Below, piece after piece: positions 50,201 to 60,442 of a DNA stretch of 64,000 nt. Both the position numbers and the translations under genes were made by a program. Every line of letters starts with the position of its first letter. The first letter of the stretch is position 1. This DNA comes from Megalobrama amblycephala (lineage: Eukaryota > Chordata > Actinopteri > Cypriniformes > Xenocyprididae). The notes beneath the pieces are model-generated. The model did no database searches. It saw only the letters and a program-made list of their open reading frames with translations, and was not told the origin of the DNA. The stretch spans positions 34,041,396-34,105,395 of the forward strand of contig NC_063054.1 of assembly GCF_018812025.1 (NCBI RefSeq), read 5' to 3'.

Positions 50201-53200
50201 TTAAAAAAATTATTTAAAAAAAATCTATGGGGTATTTTGAGCTGAAACTTCACAGACACATTCAGGGGACACCTTAGACTTCTATTAACACCTTAGACTT
50301 CTATTACATCTTGTAAAAAAACGTTCGATGGCACCTTTAAAGGTCGCGAAGTAAGTTCAAATTCAAGTGTAGTACCTACTCAGACAGTACGTGATTTCGG
50401 ATGCAGTGTAAGTCTTCTGAAGCCATACAGTAGCTTTGTGTGAGGCACAAATTGAAATTTAAGTAAGTATTCACTTATATAATACATATTTATAAATATA
50501 ATATTCACTTGCATGTATTCAAACTTGGCTACATTTGAATATAAGTGAATGGATTTTGGTCTGTTTTGTTTTGTTCACACAAAGCTATCATATACATTAC
50601 GCTTCAAAATTTGGGGTTAATAAGATTTTTAGGATGCATTAAATTGTTCATAAGTGACAGTAAAGACTTTTATACAAAATATGTATACAAATGTTTTCTA
50701 TTTCAAATAAATTATGTTCTTTTGTACTTTCTATTTGTCAAAGAATCCTGAAAAAATGCATCACAATTTCCACAAAAAGCAGCACAATTGTTTTCAAATT
50801 GATAATAAAAATCATGTTTTTTGAGCAGCAAATAAGCATATTAGAATGATTTCTGAAGGATCATGTGACACTGAAGACTGGAGTAATGATGCTGAAAATT
50901 CAGCTTTGATCACAGGAATAAATTACATTTTAAAATATATATAAAAGTTAAATTTGTAATAATATTTCACAATATCACATTTTTTACTGTATTTTTTTAA
51001 TCAAATAAATGCAGCTTTGGTGAGCATAAGCGACTTCATTTAAAAACAATAAAAAAATCTTAAACCCCAAACTTTTGAATGGTAGTATATCTTCAGAAAG
51101 TCATTTGGAAATGTTAATTTTTTGGGGTGAACTAAGCAAACTTTTTTATTCGGATGCAGTGGCAAAACAAATGTATGCCACATGCTTACCATCTCTCTCT
51201 TTGACTCCCAGAAACATGACCACCGTACAAACCAGAAACAGCCCTCCGATCACTCCGGCAGCTATCATGTACACTTCCTTCTGTAAAGAGAAACAGACCG
51301 TGAGAGGTGATGGAAAACAGTCCTGTCAACACATTTAATTCTGTCTTGAACACATCTTAATCTTTGGTTGTAGTTTTATTCCAGTACATGGGTGTCATGT
51401 TCCAAAGTCATTGCATCTGTTTGGGTGTATTTGCTGCTTCAGACTTCGTACTGTAGTGTACGGCCTTGTACATTTTAGTGAGCTCAAATTAGGTGCAACC
51501 CCAGAAAAGAGGAACTTTTCAATCTATTTCCCCCAAACAGGAACTGCTCTGCCCTAAACAACCTCAGGATTGTTTGCTATTTTTCCACGGACCACGGCAA
51601 GCACTTCATTATTGTTCCAGATCAAAAGAGCCGTTTCAGAGTAGTCGGCTGGCGCACCCAACCATCCCACCGCCTTTCAGCCCAGCCACGGAAGAATGTG
51701 CAATGACACGGTGAGTGGTGGATTCAGCCTGGCCGCCTCAGAGAGCTTTAACCAGAGAGACGCTCTGCAGTCCAGCTCCAAATAGCTGTGGCCCTTCATG
51801 GTTCTCCATCATGGCTTTCCACTATGGAACCCTCAGCCACATCCACAAGCCAAGCCTGTCGGTTCACTCACAAGTCGGTTTTGACTGACATCAGTGGCTC
51901 TTGGCTCAAAATAGAGTTACACCGGCCCTAAAGAAGCACATTTATTTATTGATTCTGAGGACTCTGATGAATATAAATCGTTCCTCTGAAGGTCAAGCTC
52001 TAGAAATCCACACCTAATCAGGTTTTAGAGGGTTTGCGGTTCGATGGTACTTGATGATTTCAGGGAAAAAGCCTTTTTTCTTCCATGTTGAAACACAATA
52101 TCAAAACATACAGGTGCTGGTCATATAATTAGAATATCGTGAAAAAGTTCATTTTTTTATTGTAAATTATTTTTAAAAATGAAACTTTCATATATTCTAG
52201 ATTCCCTACATGTAAAGTAAAACATTTCAAAAGTTTTTTTTTTTTTTTTAATTTTGATGATTAGAGCGTACAGCTCATGAAAGTGTGTCCAGTATCTCAA
52301 AATATTAGAATATTTCCTAAGATCAATCAAAAAATGGATTTTCAAAACAGAAAAGTTCAAGTTCTTTAAAGTATGTTCATTTGTACACTCAATACTTGGT
52401 CGGCAGCACATATTACAGCAAATGACTTGCTCCTAGCACAAATTACAGCATCAGTGGAGTGTGGCATGGAAGTGATCAGCCTGTGGCACTGCTGAGGCAC
52501 TATTGAGCCTTCAGATCATCTGTATATTGTTGGATCGACTGTTTCTCATCTTTCTCTTGAAAATATCCCATAGATTCAGGTCAGGCATGTTGGATGCCCA
52601 ATAAAGCACAGTAATATCATGGTCAGCGAACCACTTGGAAGTGGTTTTTGCACTGTGGGCAGGTGCTGAAGTCCTGCTGGAAAAGGAAATCAGCATCTCC
52701 ATAAAGCTTGTCAGCAGATGGAAGCATAAAGTGCTCCAAAATCTCCTGGAAGATGGCTGCATTGACTTTGCACTTGATAAAACACAATGGACCAACACCA
52801 GCAGACGTCACGGCCCCCCCAAATCATTACTGACTTCAGAAACTTCCCACTAGACTTCAAGCAGCTTGGATTCTGTGCCTCTCCAGTTTTCCTTCAGACT
52901 CTGGGACCATGATTTCAACATGAAATGCAAAATTTACTTTTATCTGAAAAGAGGACTTTCAACCACTGTTCACTGTCCAGTTCTTTTTCTCCTTAGCCCA
53001 GGTAAGATGCTTCTGACGTTGTTTCTATTTCAGAAGTGGCTTGGTAGTCCTTTTCCTGAAGATGTCAGAGTGTGGTGACTCTTGATGCACTGACTCCGGC
53101 TTCATTTGACTCATTGTGAAGCTCTCCCAAGTGTCTGAATCGGCTTTACTTGACAGTATTCTCAAGCTTGTGGTCATCCCTGTTGCTTGTGCACCTTTGC

Positions 53201-56200
53201 CTACCCAATTTCTTCCTTCTAGTCAACTTTGCATTTAATATGCTTTGATACATCACTCTGTAAACAGCCACCACATTCAGTAATGACCATCTGTGACTCT
53301 CTTTGTGGAGGGTGTCAGTGATTGTCTCCTGGACCATTGCCAAGTCAGCAGTCTTCCCCATTAGTGTGGTTTCAAAGAACAAGAGATACCCGGAATTTAT
53401 ACTGTAGGGATGGTCATTTAATGAAACTCAAATGTAAATATTCTAATATTTTCAGATACTGGATTTTGGACTGATTTTTTCAACTGATTGCCTCTATTTT
53501 TGTAAGTTTGCAAACAGAAATATCATCAGTAAGCATAGCTAGTTTTTTTTTTTTTAATAACTGTAAATTACAAATAAACATTAATTTAAATCAAAATATA
53601 TATGTTTTGTTCATTCTAATTTAATGCAACTCAAAGTTTTAAGGATAACCTAACCTGTGGGCAGATGATGTGAGTGTAGCCGATACAAATTAGACCAGTC
53701 TAATATTAACATAATAGACATAAACAGCTGAATACTTGCATATTTTTGTAACTATCAAAATAAAAATGCATGTATTTGGACTTGAATTGACCTGCAGTCA
53801 AATCCAATTTCCCTGCGAACGTCTAGGTAGCTGTGTGGAGGGAAAACGTCTGAGTGCACGTTCAGCGATGATGTCACATTTTGGTGCCACTGCCACTAGA
53901 GGCCGTATGTTTGACATTAAATATTTGATTATGGTTGAATCTATTTTTTCAAGTTCCCTGAACTCTAAACTTTAGCGGAGTTGTAAAAACTCAAAAAAAT
54001 ATTTAGTGTTAACTTAAATCTGATAGATGTTGAATGAACTCAAAAATAATAGTTAATGTTTTTGGCACATTTTGAGTAAAAGGTACTTTCCATTATAAGT
54101 TAGTTATACTGTTTGGGTTAACATTGTATATATATATCGAAAGGAAATGCATTAAGTGCATTGGTTCACTGATGCACTTTTAGGTCAAACAACCGTGAAT
54201 GTGACACATACAGCATGAGACAGGAAGTCCTGTGATAGTGCCAGGGATCTGATGATCTCTGTTCCGCTGCTATTTCCCAGGTGACCAGTCGTCAGGTTCC
54301 GATGCGGACAGTGCTTCAGAGTGTGTGCGCTCGCTACAATCTGACCCTGAATGGCGGCACCGACCAGTGTACCAAGCACCTCCACTGTCATACCTGAACA
54401 CATCCATCCAGGAAATCGTTAAATCATTATTTACATTTGAAACCATTTCCAAACATATACAGTTCTCAACATAAGCACTTGGCAAGCATTTATTTTAGGA
54501 TTATTGGAGCACAATGAAATCAGATGTTGTTAATATTCTAGATCACGGGTTCCAAGATGAACACTGTAGTTTGTAGCTGTAAGCTTACGGTAAGCTGTAG
54601 CAGAGTCTCTCTCTCGCTGGTCAGTGCTCAAGAACATGGTCAGGGCGGAATAAGGCACATGGAAACACTGCAAGAAGATTAAGAAAAAACACAAAAAAGA
54701 CAGTGTTTAAGATGGGAATTCTGCATGTCAAACATACTATAGGTGTGTTCGACTTGAAGCAGCGCGGCGCTGACCAATTGGTGTATGACATCAAAGCATC
54801 GCAAGAGTGATTAGAGAGCAGAAGGCTCCATATATACATATATATGTGGCTCCATATGCTTTCAAATTGCTCTCGTGGTTGATGTCATACACTGATTGCT
54901 TCAAGTCAAACACATCTTATTTAAAGGTGCCCTAGAACCAGTTTTTACAAGATGTAATATAAGTCTAAGGTGTCCCCTGAATGTGTCTGTGAAGTTTCAG
55001 CTCAAAATACCCCATAGATTTTTTTTTTATAAATTTTTTTAACTGCCTATTTTGGGGCATCATTAACTATGCACCAATTCAGGCTGCGGCCCCCTTTAAA
55101 TCGCGCGCTCCCTGCCCCCGAGCTCTCGACTGTAAAACAGTGCATAAACAAAGTTCACACAGTGAGTATAGTATTTATTTGGATGTTTACATTTGATTCT
55201 GAATGAGTTTGATAGTGCTTTGTGCTAAAGCTAACATTACACACTGTTGGAGAGATTTATAAAGAATGAAGAATGAAGAATAGCGACGGCTCTCTTGTCT
55301 CCGTGAATACAGTAAGAAACGATGGTAAATTTAACCACATTTAACAGTACATTAGCAACATGCTAACGAAACATTTAGAAAGACAATTTACAAATATCAC
55401 TAAAAATATCATGATATCATGGATCATGTCAGTTATTATTGCTCCATCTGCCATTTTTCGCTATTGTTCTTGCTTGCTTAACCTAGTCTGATGATTCAGT
55501 TGTGCACAGATCCAGACGTTAATACTGGCTGCCCTTGTGTAATGCCTTGAACATGAGCTGGCATATGCAAATATTGGGGGCGTACATATGAATGATCCTG
55601 ACTGTTACGTAACAGTCGGTGTTATGTTGAGATTCGCCTGTTCTTCGGAGGTCTTTTAAACAAATGAGATTTACACAAGAAGGAGGAAACAATGGTGTTT
55701 GAGACTCACTGTATGTCATTTCCATGTACTGAACTCTTGTTATGCAACTATGCCAAGGTAAATTCAATTTTTGATTCTAGGACACCTTTAATGACATATA
55801 TGCAAACTTCTACTCTGAACAACAAGCAGCTCATTTGCATTTAAAGGGACACACACAAAAATGGCATTTTTCTGCTCACACCCAAATAGGGGCGAATTTG
55901 ACAAGCTATAATAAATGATCTGTGGGGTATTTTGAGCTGAAACTTCAAAGACACATTCTGGGGACACCAGAGACTTATATTACATCTTGTAAAAGAGGCA
56001 TTATAGGTCCCCTTTAACCTTTAAATGGCATACAAAATTATATGCACAATAATATGAAATGACAGCAACACGAATGTTAAAAAAAACTTTTTTTTATTAA
56101 TAATTATTAATAATAACATTATCAATAATAGTCAAAATAATAATAAAATCCTAATGTTTGCAATTGTCTTCAGTATCTGTTTTATAAAAGGAGATAACAC

Positions 56201-59200
56201 TGAAATGTTAATGTCATATGACAATGAAATACATTATTGTGGAATGAAAATACAATAATTTCAATTTAAATAAAAGTACAACAGAATAAAATAAATATAA
56301 ATAAACATAAAAATGTGCTTGATATGAAAAAAATCTCAATATTAAACTAGTGAATTAAATTTTACCACATCAGACACATTTTATGTTACCTACAGAAGAT
56401 GGGTGGAAAACATTATATTTAGTGTACAATTTCAAAAAAGAATGTTTTCAGTGGTTCTTTGCAGCACTTTAGGTCGAGCAAAGATTCATTTTTAGCTGTT
56501 TTATAACAGTAGTACAAAAAGCAGTAGTACATTATGGTTAAGAACGAGATGATAAAAAGTTTTCATGGAAGTTAAATAGGACCACCTATGGTTCAGGCAA
56601 TAAAATTATTTTTGGTTGTAATTGGAAGCTTTATTTTTAAGATTAAAGAAATTATGGAGTGTTCTGTACAATGACGATCTAAAAAAGGCGAGCAAAATGC
56701 ACAGTGATCCAAAATTCTGAGCATTTACATTTATCAGTGGTTTCATAACCACTCATCTTTCCCGTTTACATTATGTTGTATTATAAATCTCAGAAAGAGC
56801 CAACTTACAAGCTCATAAATCAATGCTATTCATTTTAAGAACAACATAAACCTTCCTCAAGCTTGCTTGCATGTTGCATTGCACGCTCACTGTAAGTGTG
56901 CACTGCTGTCAGCTTTATCTTTTCCAATTCTCACGAAAGCCAAGTCAGCACTGCGGCAGACCAACGGCCACCAAAATAAATGTAACTACAGAGTGCTTCT
57001 CCAGCGGTGCTTCTGTTTCTTAAGAGTTCCCCATATTGTCCATTTGACTTCCATTAAGGGTTTTGATTCTGAGTAGCTGGAAGATTTGTTTATTTAAACA
57101 TAAACCTAAGCCTAATTATGAAAAACTGACTAATTAGAATCATGTAAACTACCGGTACAACAATCTTATACATGCACACTGGAAGCAGATGGTGTTTCTC
57201 AGCTTTGTGCTTACAGACAATGAAGAACGCTAAAAGAGGAAAGCAGCATTTATCCTCTCTGGTGGTTTCAGGCAGGTTGTACCATGTATTTATCAAGTAG
57301 TTAGAATGACTTTTCATTACAGCGTAGACTGATGCGGTCAGAGCGGCTTCCCCACTCCAGCACTTATTGGCGGGTTTTACGGAGGACAGTATATGCCAAG
57401 CCATAGTAACAAAGGATAGAAACACAAATAAATCATGGAAAACTCCGTGCAGAGATCAGAGAGGCTGGGCTATAACCACGATAACTTTTGTTGACAAGCA
57501 TTTTTAGCAAGATTAAATTTACTTGAGAAGCAACACTGTATAACATACACTACCCTTCAAAAGTTTGGGGTCAGTAGGAATTTCATACTTTTATTCAACA
57601 AGAGACAGTAAAGACTTTTACATTGCTACAAAAAAAAAATCAAATAAATACTGTTTTTTTTTTTTTTTCAATTTTCTGTTCATCAACAAATCCTGAAAAA
57701 ATGTATTACAGCAAAAATATCAAGCAGCACAACTATTTTCAACACTGATAATAATAAGAAATACTTCTTGAGCAGCAAATCAGCATATTAGAATGATTTC
57801 TGAAGGATCATGTGACACTGAAGACTGGAGTGATGATGCTGAAAATTCAGCTTTGACATCACAGGAATAAATTACGTTTTAAAATATATTCAAATAGAAA
57901 ACATGCCACAAAAGAGTCACTGTTCCCCAGGAGGTTTTCTGCACGCGCGCACCGAATTGGAGCCAAACACGGACAAGCAAACGGGATTCGGATACGCACC
58001 TAAACGCGCACACACAAAAAATGTCAAAATGCTTTTTTGGAGAGTATTCACATAAACACAGTGGGTTATGTCTTAAGTAAACTTTCACAGTTGAGAACGA
58101 AAACATGTGTGTAACAGTATATTGGATCAGTGCAGCTCTTAAAGTGACAGAAGCCTAATAAACCTGCTGCAGTCAGTCATTAAAGTCCCTGTAAAGTCAA
58201 TTCTGAGAATTCTTTCTAAACACTTTATAAATGTTACAAATGTATTGCTGAAACACATTACAAAAACTGTGAACTGTGTAACGCTTAATTGTGAAGTTAG
58301 AGCGTTAAACAGTTTTTCACCAAGTCTCTGCTCAGGATTTTTTGGGCGGAGCTAAAACGGGGGTCTGATGACGCACTTGGACCCCCGAACATAGCCCCTC
58401 CCCTAACACTATATAACTGTCGATGACGCACCGAGCGTGGCGCCGCCTCTAACTCTACAGCGGTTTACTCGCTCAATCTCGAGTGTCATTACAGTCATAC
58501 AGCCCTTTGTACATTTAGCTAGTAATGCCGTCGTCACGCAAATACATATTACATGGTTGTTATAATGATTCTTTTTATATGCATCAGTATGTTTGACTCA
58601 TTGTTGAGACGGCAGTTCTCGCGAGTGGGCGTGGTTTCAGCGCCGACAGCGGACACGCCCCCAGCGTTTGAGAGCAGAGAGCGCTGCCTATTTTTTCGAA
58701 ATTTTGATAACTTATTTCATTTACTTGCAGATTTTTTTAATCATTCAAATTTGGCTGGGTGGTTAATAACACATTTTTTCTGCGCTGTGACAAACTCAGA
58801 ACACATACTTTAAAATGACTTTACAGGGACTTTAATGACAATCAAACAACAAATGACAAAGGAAAGTCACTCACTGATCTTGACTAAATAACTTAAGTAG
58901 CTTTAATAAGGATTAATCTATATTTAATGTGAACAGTAAGATTATGCATTTTATATTTGATTATTACATTTTTTGTTGTAAGCTATTACTTATCTGAATT
59001 CCACTATTAGTACATCTTTCCGAAAAATGTAAAACACTTTTTATTGTTCTGTAGTATGTATATGTCACTTTTTGTTTGTGATTAGTTTTTTTGCTCATAT
59101 TGTATTGCTGACTGTTTACTTGATTTATGTAATTATTTGGAGGATCTTTTTCTTACATTAGTTAACCTAGTATTAAGTTTTGCTGAAGTATCTATAAATT

Positions 59201-59517
59201 GTGAAATTTCACTCATTTTTAAAATTCGTGAATATCGTGAAATAAGACTTTCATCATATCGTCCACCAAATAATAGTGATTTCAATATTGACCAAAAATA
59301 ATTGTGATTATGATTTTTGCCGTAATTGAGCATCCCTGCATTAAATTATATAACACCTTTAAGAACATCAAAGCAAATATGCTGGATACTTACTGTGATG
59401 AGAGTTTGGTAGAGACAGTAGAAGCCCAGATACCAGATGAACCTCCCATTGGTAAAAGGTGGAACAAACCAAAGGTAAAAATAAGAGACCACCACAAATG
59501 GAGTGCAGCCCACCATC
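43070..59517 (-). CDS. mfsd2b: Major facilitator superfamily domain-containing 2B (sphingosine-1-phosphate transporter); 5' exons off window
   Basis: This is a plasma-membrane MFS transporter of the Mfsd2 lipid family. Mammalian MFSD2B exports sphingosine-1-phosphate from red cells and platelets. Eleven exons on the minus strand (59517-59394, 54667-54589, 54393-54212, 51280-51190, 49066-48945, 48561-48478, 48233-48150, 46794-46685, 44793-44650, 44464-44288, 43121-43070) join without a frame break to 415 residues plus stop. Family hallmarks are CFHVPYSALTMFLSTDQRER, DSATAYRMTVEVLGT, IPFWQWFLEKFGKKTAAF, LLPWSMLPDVVDDF and FFTKFAAGISLGVSTL. Loop cysteines (LKHC; GAC) match the pair that, as I recall, forms an extracellular disulfide in MFSD2A. 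The first transmembrane helices, with the Na+/substrate acidic residues, lie beyond 64000. The assignment to 2B over 2A rests on QSNFVLFCTYAVELRDHFQN-type matches and on adjacency to wdcp. Confidence 0.93.
43197..43236. repeat. (TA)n microsatellite next to fold-back element
   Basis: About 18 TA units end exactly where the fold-back repeat begins (tacagtacagtccaaaagtt). Confidence 0.9.
43233..44163. mobile_element. Fold-back element from two inverted family-R copies, copy 1
   Basis: The ends are cagtacagtccaaaagtttg and caaacttttggactgtactg. Each arm of about 400 bp is a family-R repeat in opposite orientation (tcagtgtcacatgatccttc... and gaaggatcatgtgacactga...). The centre is near 43640-43660, where the full-length start cactaccgttcaaaagtttg lies. 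It occupies the last mfsd2b intron. Confidence 0.88.
44164..44284. repeat. (TA)n and (CA)n microsatellites beside an mfsd2b exon
   Basis: TA runs at 44163-44182 and 44262-44284, plus (AC)n at 44190-44208, directly follow the donor of the 44288-44464 exon. A family-R start (gtttaaaagtttggggtctg) lies between them. Confidence 0.85.
44288..44464 (-). CDS. mfsd2b: mfsd2b exon
   Basis: The exon is 177 bp, from acceptor ttgtag|GTTTGC to donor CTCAG|gtaata. It encodes FAGYDTGACRQPPPVVYTLK, then LLIGAAPVVCITTGLMILVV and YPISEDVRLRNKFALEEL, the last helix and cytoplasmic tail. Its donor abuts a (TA)n tract. Confidence 0.95.
44650..44793 (-). CDS. mfsd2b: mfsd2b exon
   Basis: The exon is 144 bp, from acceptor tgctcag|GTCAAT to donor CTACA|gtgaga. 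It encodes (W)SMLPDVVDDFRLANRNSKG, then HEAIFYSLYAFFTKFAAGIS and LGVSTLCL. SMLPDVVDDF is a family signature. Confidence 0.95.
44895..45300. repeat. Interspersed repeat fragment (as at 21290-21545)
   Basis: This is a reverse-complement match to the 21.3-21.5 kb repeat: agtcggcatgaaatggaagt, ggaattgattggatcattgt, ctcatgtgagtgacaggttg, tcccgccctcatgagaagag. Confidence 0.6.
45297..45536. mobile_element. Hairpin MITE, left-truncated
   Basis: The palindromic arms are cccattgacttccatagta / tactatggaagtcaatagg (centre about 45377), and the right end is tgaactatgcctttaa. It is the same family as 9322-9633. Its right TTAA is shared with the adjoining element A. Confidence 0.75.
45533..46509 (-). mobile_element. 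TTAA-family element A, full-length reverse copy
   Basis: It is 977 bp, starting TTAAAGGTCCCCAAGAACGT and ending agggcacctttaa. The interior is the reverse complement of 49363-50340 (aaaataccccatagattttt, gttatgttgagattcgcctg). The termini are more diverged than in the 49.4-kb copy. Confidence 0.88.
46685..46794 (-). CDS. mfsd2b: mfsd2b exon
   Basis: The exon is 110 bp, from acceptor tgtgcag|TGGATC to donor ACCATG|gtgagt. It encodes WIMPFTVMLVFIPNLIVAYV, then VAVSSGLSVAASLLP and two bases of a Trp codon. Confidence 0.94.
46860..47198. other. Intron segment without recognised features
   Basis: This is mfsd2b intron sequence between an exon and the 47.2-kb hairpin MITE. I see no exon, RNA or repeat signal. 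Confidence 0.4.
47199..48120. mobile_element. Large hairpin MITE (TTAAAGGGATAGTTCACCC), 0.92 kb, copy 2
   Basis: The ends are TTAAAGGGATAGTTCACCC and GGGGTGAACTGCCCCTTTAA. It shares gtaatccaca, cttctgaagcgaag and attataaagcttggaagagc with 28140-29062. An extra inverted repeat near 47250-47440 (agatgcaaaagccttttaag / cttagaggcttttgcatctg) forms a 190-bp stem-loop. It ends 30 bp from an mfsd2b exon. Confidence 0.85.
48150..48233 (-). CDS. mfsd2b: mfsd2b exon
   Basis: The exon is 84 bp, 28 codons, from acceptor catccag|ATGTCG to donor ATAACA|gtaatt. It encodes MSAAVSIPFWQWFLEKFGKK, then TAAFCGIT, the conserved FGKKTA loop. It begins only 30 bp from a hairpin MITE ending at 48120. Confidence 0.94.
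48478..48561 (-). CDS. mfsd2b: mfsd2b exon
   Basis: The exon is 84 bp, 28 codons, from acceptor tttgcag|ATGATA to donor ATTCTG|gtgagt. It encodes MIQSNFVLFCTYAVELRDHF, then QNIVLTIL. Confidence 0.94.
48633..48767. mobile_element. Short deleted MITE of the ATAGTTCACCC family
   Basis: It is 135 bp: ttaaaggaatagctcaccca at the left, tgagtgaactatccctttaa at the right. Most of the interior is deleted. Confidence 0.8.
48945..49066 (-). CDS. mfsd2b: mfsd2b exon
   Basis: The exon is 122 bp, from acceptor gcattag|ATCCC to donor ATCCAG|gtaaca. It encodes (D)PYAPKTDKAIPFHKGFILV, then MKHGSYLTLTAAFLFISVAI and Q, the central loop and the next helix. Confidence 0.93.
49363..50340 (+). mobile_element. TTAA-family element A, best-preserved copy (978 bp)
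   Basis: The terminal inverted repeats TTAAAGGTGCCATCGAA and TTCGATGGCACCTTTAA match over 17 bp. TTAA lies at both edges (acttTTAAAGG...CCTTTAAaggt), consistent with a TTAA target duplication. There is no transposase coding. It is inserted in an older repeat seen on either side (49.2-49.36 and 50.34-50.41 kb). Confidence 0.92.
50600..51090 (+). repeat. Family-R interspersed repeat
   Basis: This is a near full-length plus-orientation copy: acgcttcaaaatttggggtt at the start, the gatttctgaaggatcatgtg core, and ccaaacttttgaatggtagt at the end. It stops about 100 bp before an mfsd2b exon. Confidence 0.85.
51190..51280 (-). CDS. mfsd2b: mfsd2b exon
   Basis: The exon is 91 bp, from acceptor ttacag|AAGGAA to donor GAGATG|gtaagc. 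It encodes KEVYMIAAGVIGGLFLVCTV, then VMFLGVKERD, one membrane helix and the start of the cytoplasmic linker. Confidence 0.94.
51281..54211 (-). other. mfsd2b intron (2.9 kb)
   Basis: A non-repetitive, relatively GC-rich island spans about 51480-51920, and the 52.1-53.5 kb part is a decayed transposon. The island has an open stretch (51493-51714 plus) without family resemblance. I see nothing in 53.6-54.2 kb. Confidence 0.55.
52111..53520 (-). pseudogene. Decayed Tc1/mariner-superfamily transposon with broken transposase
   Basis: The left end is caggtgctggtcatataatt and no matching right terminus is seen, so it is truncated. The minus strand holds fragments of a DDE-type transposase in several frames: SAKTTSKWFADHDI and NLWDIFKRKMRNSR at 52511-52798, FLFQQDFSTCPQCK in an adjacent frame, and an upstream helix-turn-helix-like part at 53146-53382. 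Stops and frameshifts make it non-functional. Confidence 0.8.
54212..54393 (-). CDS. mfsd2b: mfsd2b exon
   Basis: The exon is 182 bp, from acceptor gttcag|GTATG to donor CATGCT|gtatgt. It encodes (R)MTVEVLGTLVGAAIQGQIV, then a variable extracellular loop with LKHC and a candidate N-glycosylation site at NLT and NSS. Confidence 0.92.
54589..54667 (-). CDS. mfsd2b: mfsd2b exon
   Basis: The exon is 79 bp, from acceptor cttgcag|TGTTTC to donor TTACC|gtaagc. It encodes CFHVPYSALTMFLSTDQRER, then DSATAY, the most conserved family signature, plus one base of an Arg codon. Confidence 0.95.
54921..55791 (-). mobile_element. TTAA-family element A, reverse copy (871 bp)
   Basis: It starts TTAAAGGTGCCCTAGAACCA and ends ctaggacacctttaa. 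The interior matches 45533-46509 with about 100 bp of internal deletions. Confidence 0.88.
55841..56017. mobile_element. 177-bp MITE related to element A
   Basis: The ends are TTAAAGGGACACAC and TATAGGTCCCCTTTAA. The interior keeps an element-A segment: ggggtattttgagctgaaac, then ttcaaagacacattctgggg and attacatcttgtaaaa. Confidence 0.75.
56018..57540 (-). other. mfsd2b intron segment, AT-rich
   Basis: It holds AAT/TAA runs at about 56080-56160 and otherwise no repeat family, exon or RNA gene that I recognise. Confidence 0.4.
57544..57905 (+). repeat. Family-R interspersed repeat
   Basis: It starts tacactacccttcaaaagtt and runs through cagcatattagaatgatttc to aaatatattcaaatagaaaa. Confidence 0.85.
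58180..58835. mobile_element. TTAA-flanked element C (AGTCCCTGTAAAGTCA termini), 656 bp
   Basis: TTAAAGTCCCTGTAAAGTCA at the left and TGACTTTACAGGGACTTTAA at the right form a perfect 20-bp inverted repeat. The flanks gtca/tgac mirror it for four more bases. The interior is GC-richer than its surroundings and non-coding. Confidence 0.88.
59394..59517 (-). CDS. mfsd2b: mfsd2b exon (first visible)
   Basis: The exon is 124 bp, from acceptor tcctctag|GATGG to donor ATCACA|gtaagt. It encodes MVGCTPFVVVSYFYLWFVPP, then FTNGRFIWYLGFYCLYQTLI and T, two membrane segments. It enters with the last base of a codon from an exon outside the window. Confidence 0.92.
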
Positions 59518-59599
59518 CTAGAGGAGAAAAGGACACAAAGGGTTTAATGACATTAAGTGTAAAACGACAATGCCTATTGTTTGTTATTTAGTGGTAGTG

Positions 59600-60335
59600 A
59601 GATATCAATGTCCAATTTTACAACATTAAATAGATAAAGAGATTATTAGATCATCTGAGTTTGATAATCAGTATGCACATGATTCAAAATGTGTAGAAAA
59701 AAACATGTTTTTGAGACATTATATCTGGAAAAATTAGTTTGAAAGAATCAAGGTAAGTCATCTGAGCACAGGAAGCGCTACAAGGGAACATCGTCTTCAA
59801 TTGATGTCCTGTGGTTTACCCGATCTCCCATTTTAGCCTCTGTACTAATCAATATTACCTAAAGAGAGCAGCTTGTGTATCATCTTAAAGCTACAGTGCA
59901 CATTTATAGAAAATCTGTGTATCTGCCAATGCTGTCTCCCTTTGTAAGGATGCTACAACAGACTATAGGAATGATCATGAAATGAATGCTGCATCGCACA
60001 CTGACAGTCTTATTCTGACGAAGTCGTCTTCATAGACTGAACCAGGACGTGGGGAACGTGTTGGCCATATATAATTCATACTGATTCATGTCTTCCATAG
60101 CATTATGGGAGAGGCAGTCAGCTGGAGGGTGGAGAGGATTTCAAATACTAGAGCTGAATGTGCCTTTTCTCAGTGATTTATCTTCATATCCCTGCTAAAT
60201 TATGAAGGGAATATATTCTACACTTTGTAGATTTTTTAAAGTACAATTTATTCATGGATTCCTGAAGCAAAGGCAAGAAACATACTTTATGTACAGTAAG
60301 TATGCAAATGCAGATGTGAATGTTTGGCCAACGGA
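59600..60335 (-). other. Region upstream of first visible mfsd2b exon
   Basis: I searched both strands for the missing N-terminal mfsd2b exons and saw none here. I recognise no repeat in it. Confidence 0.4.
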
Positions 60336-60337
60336 TT

Positions 60338-60442
<105 letters not shown>

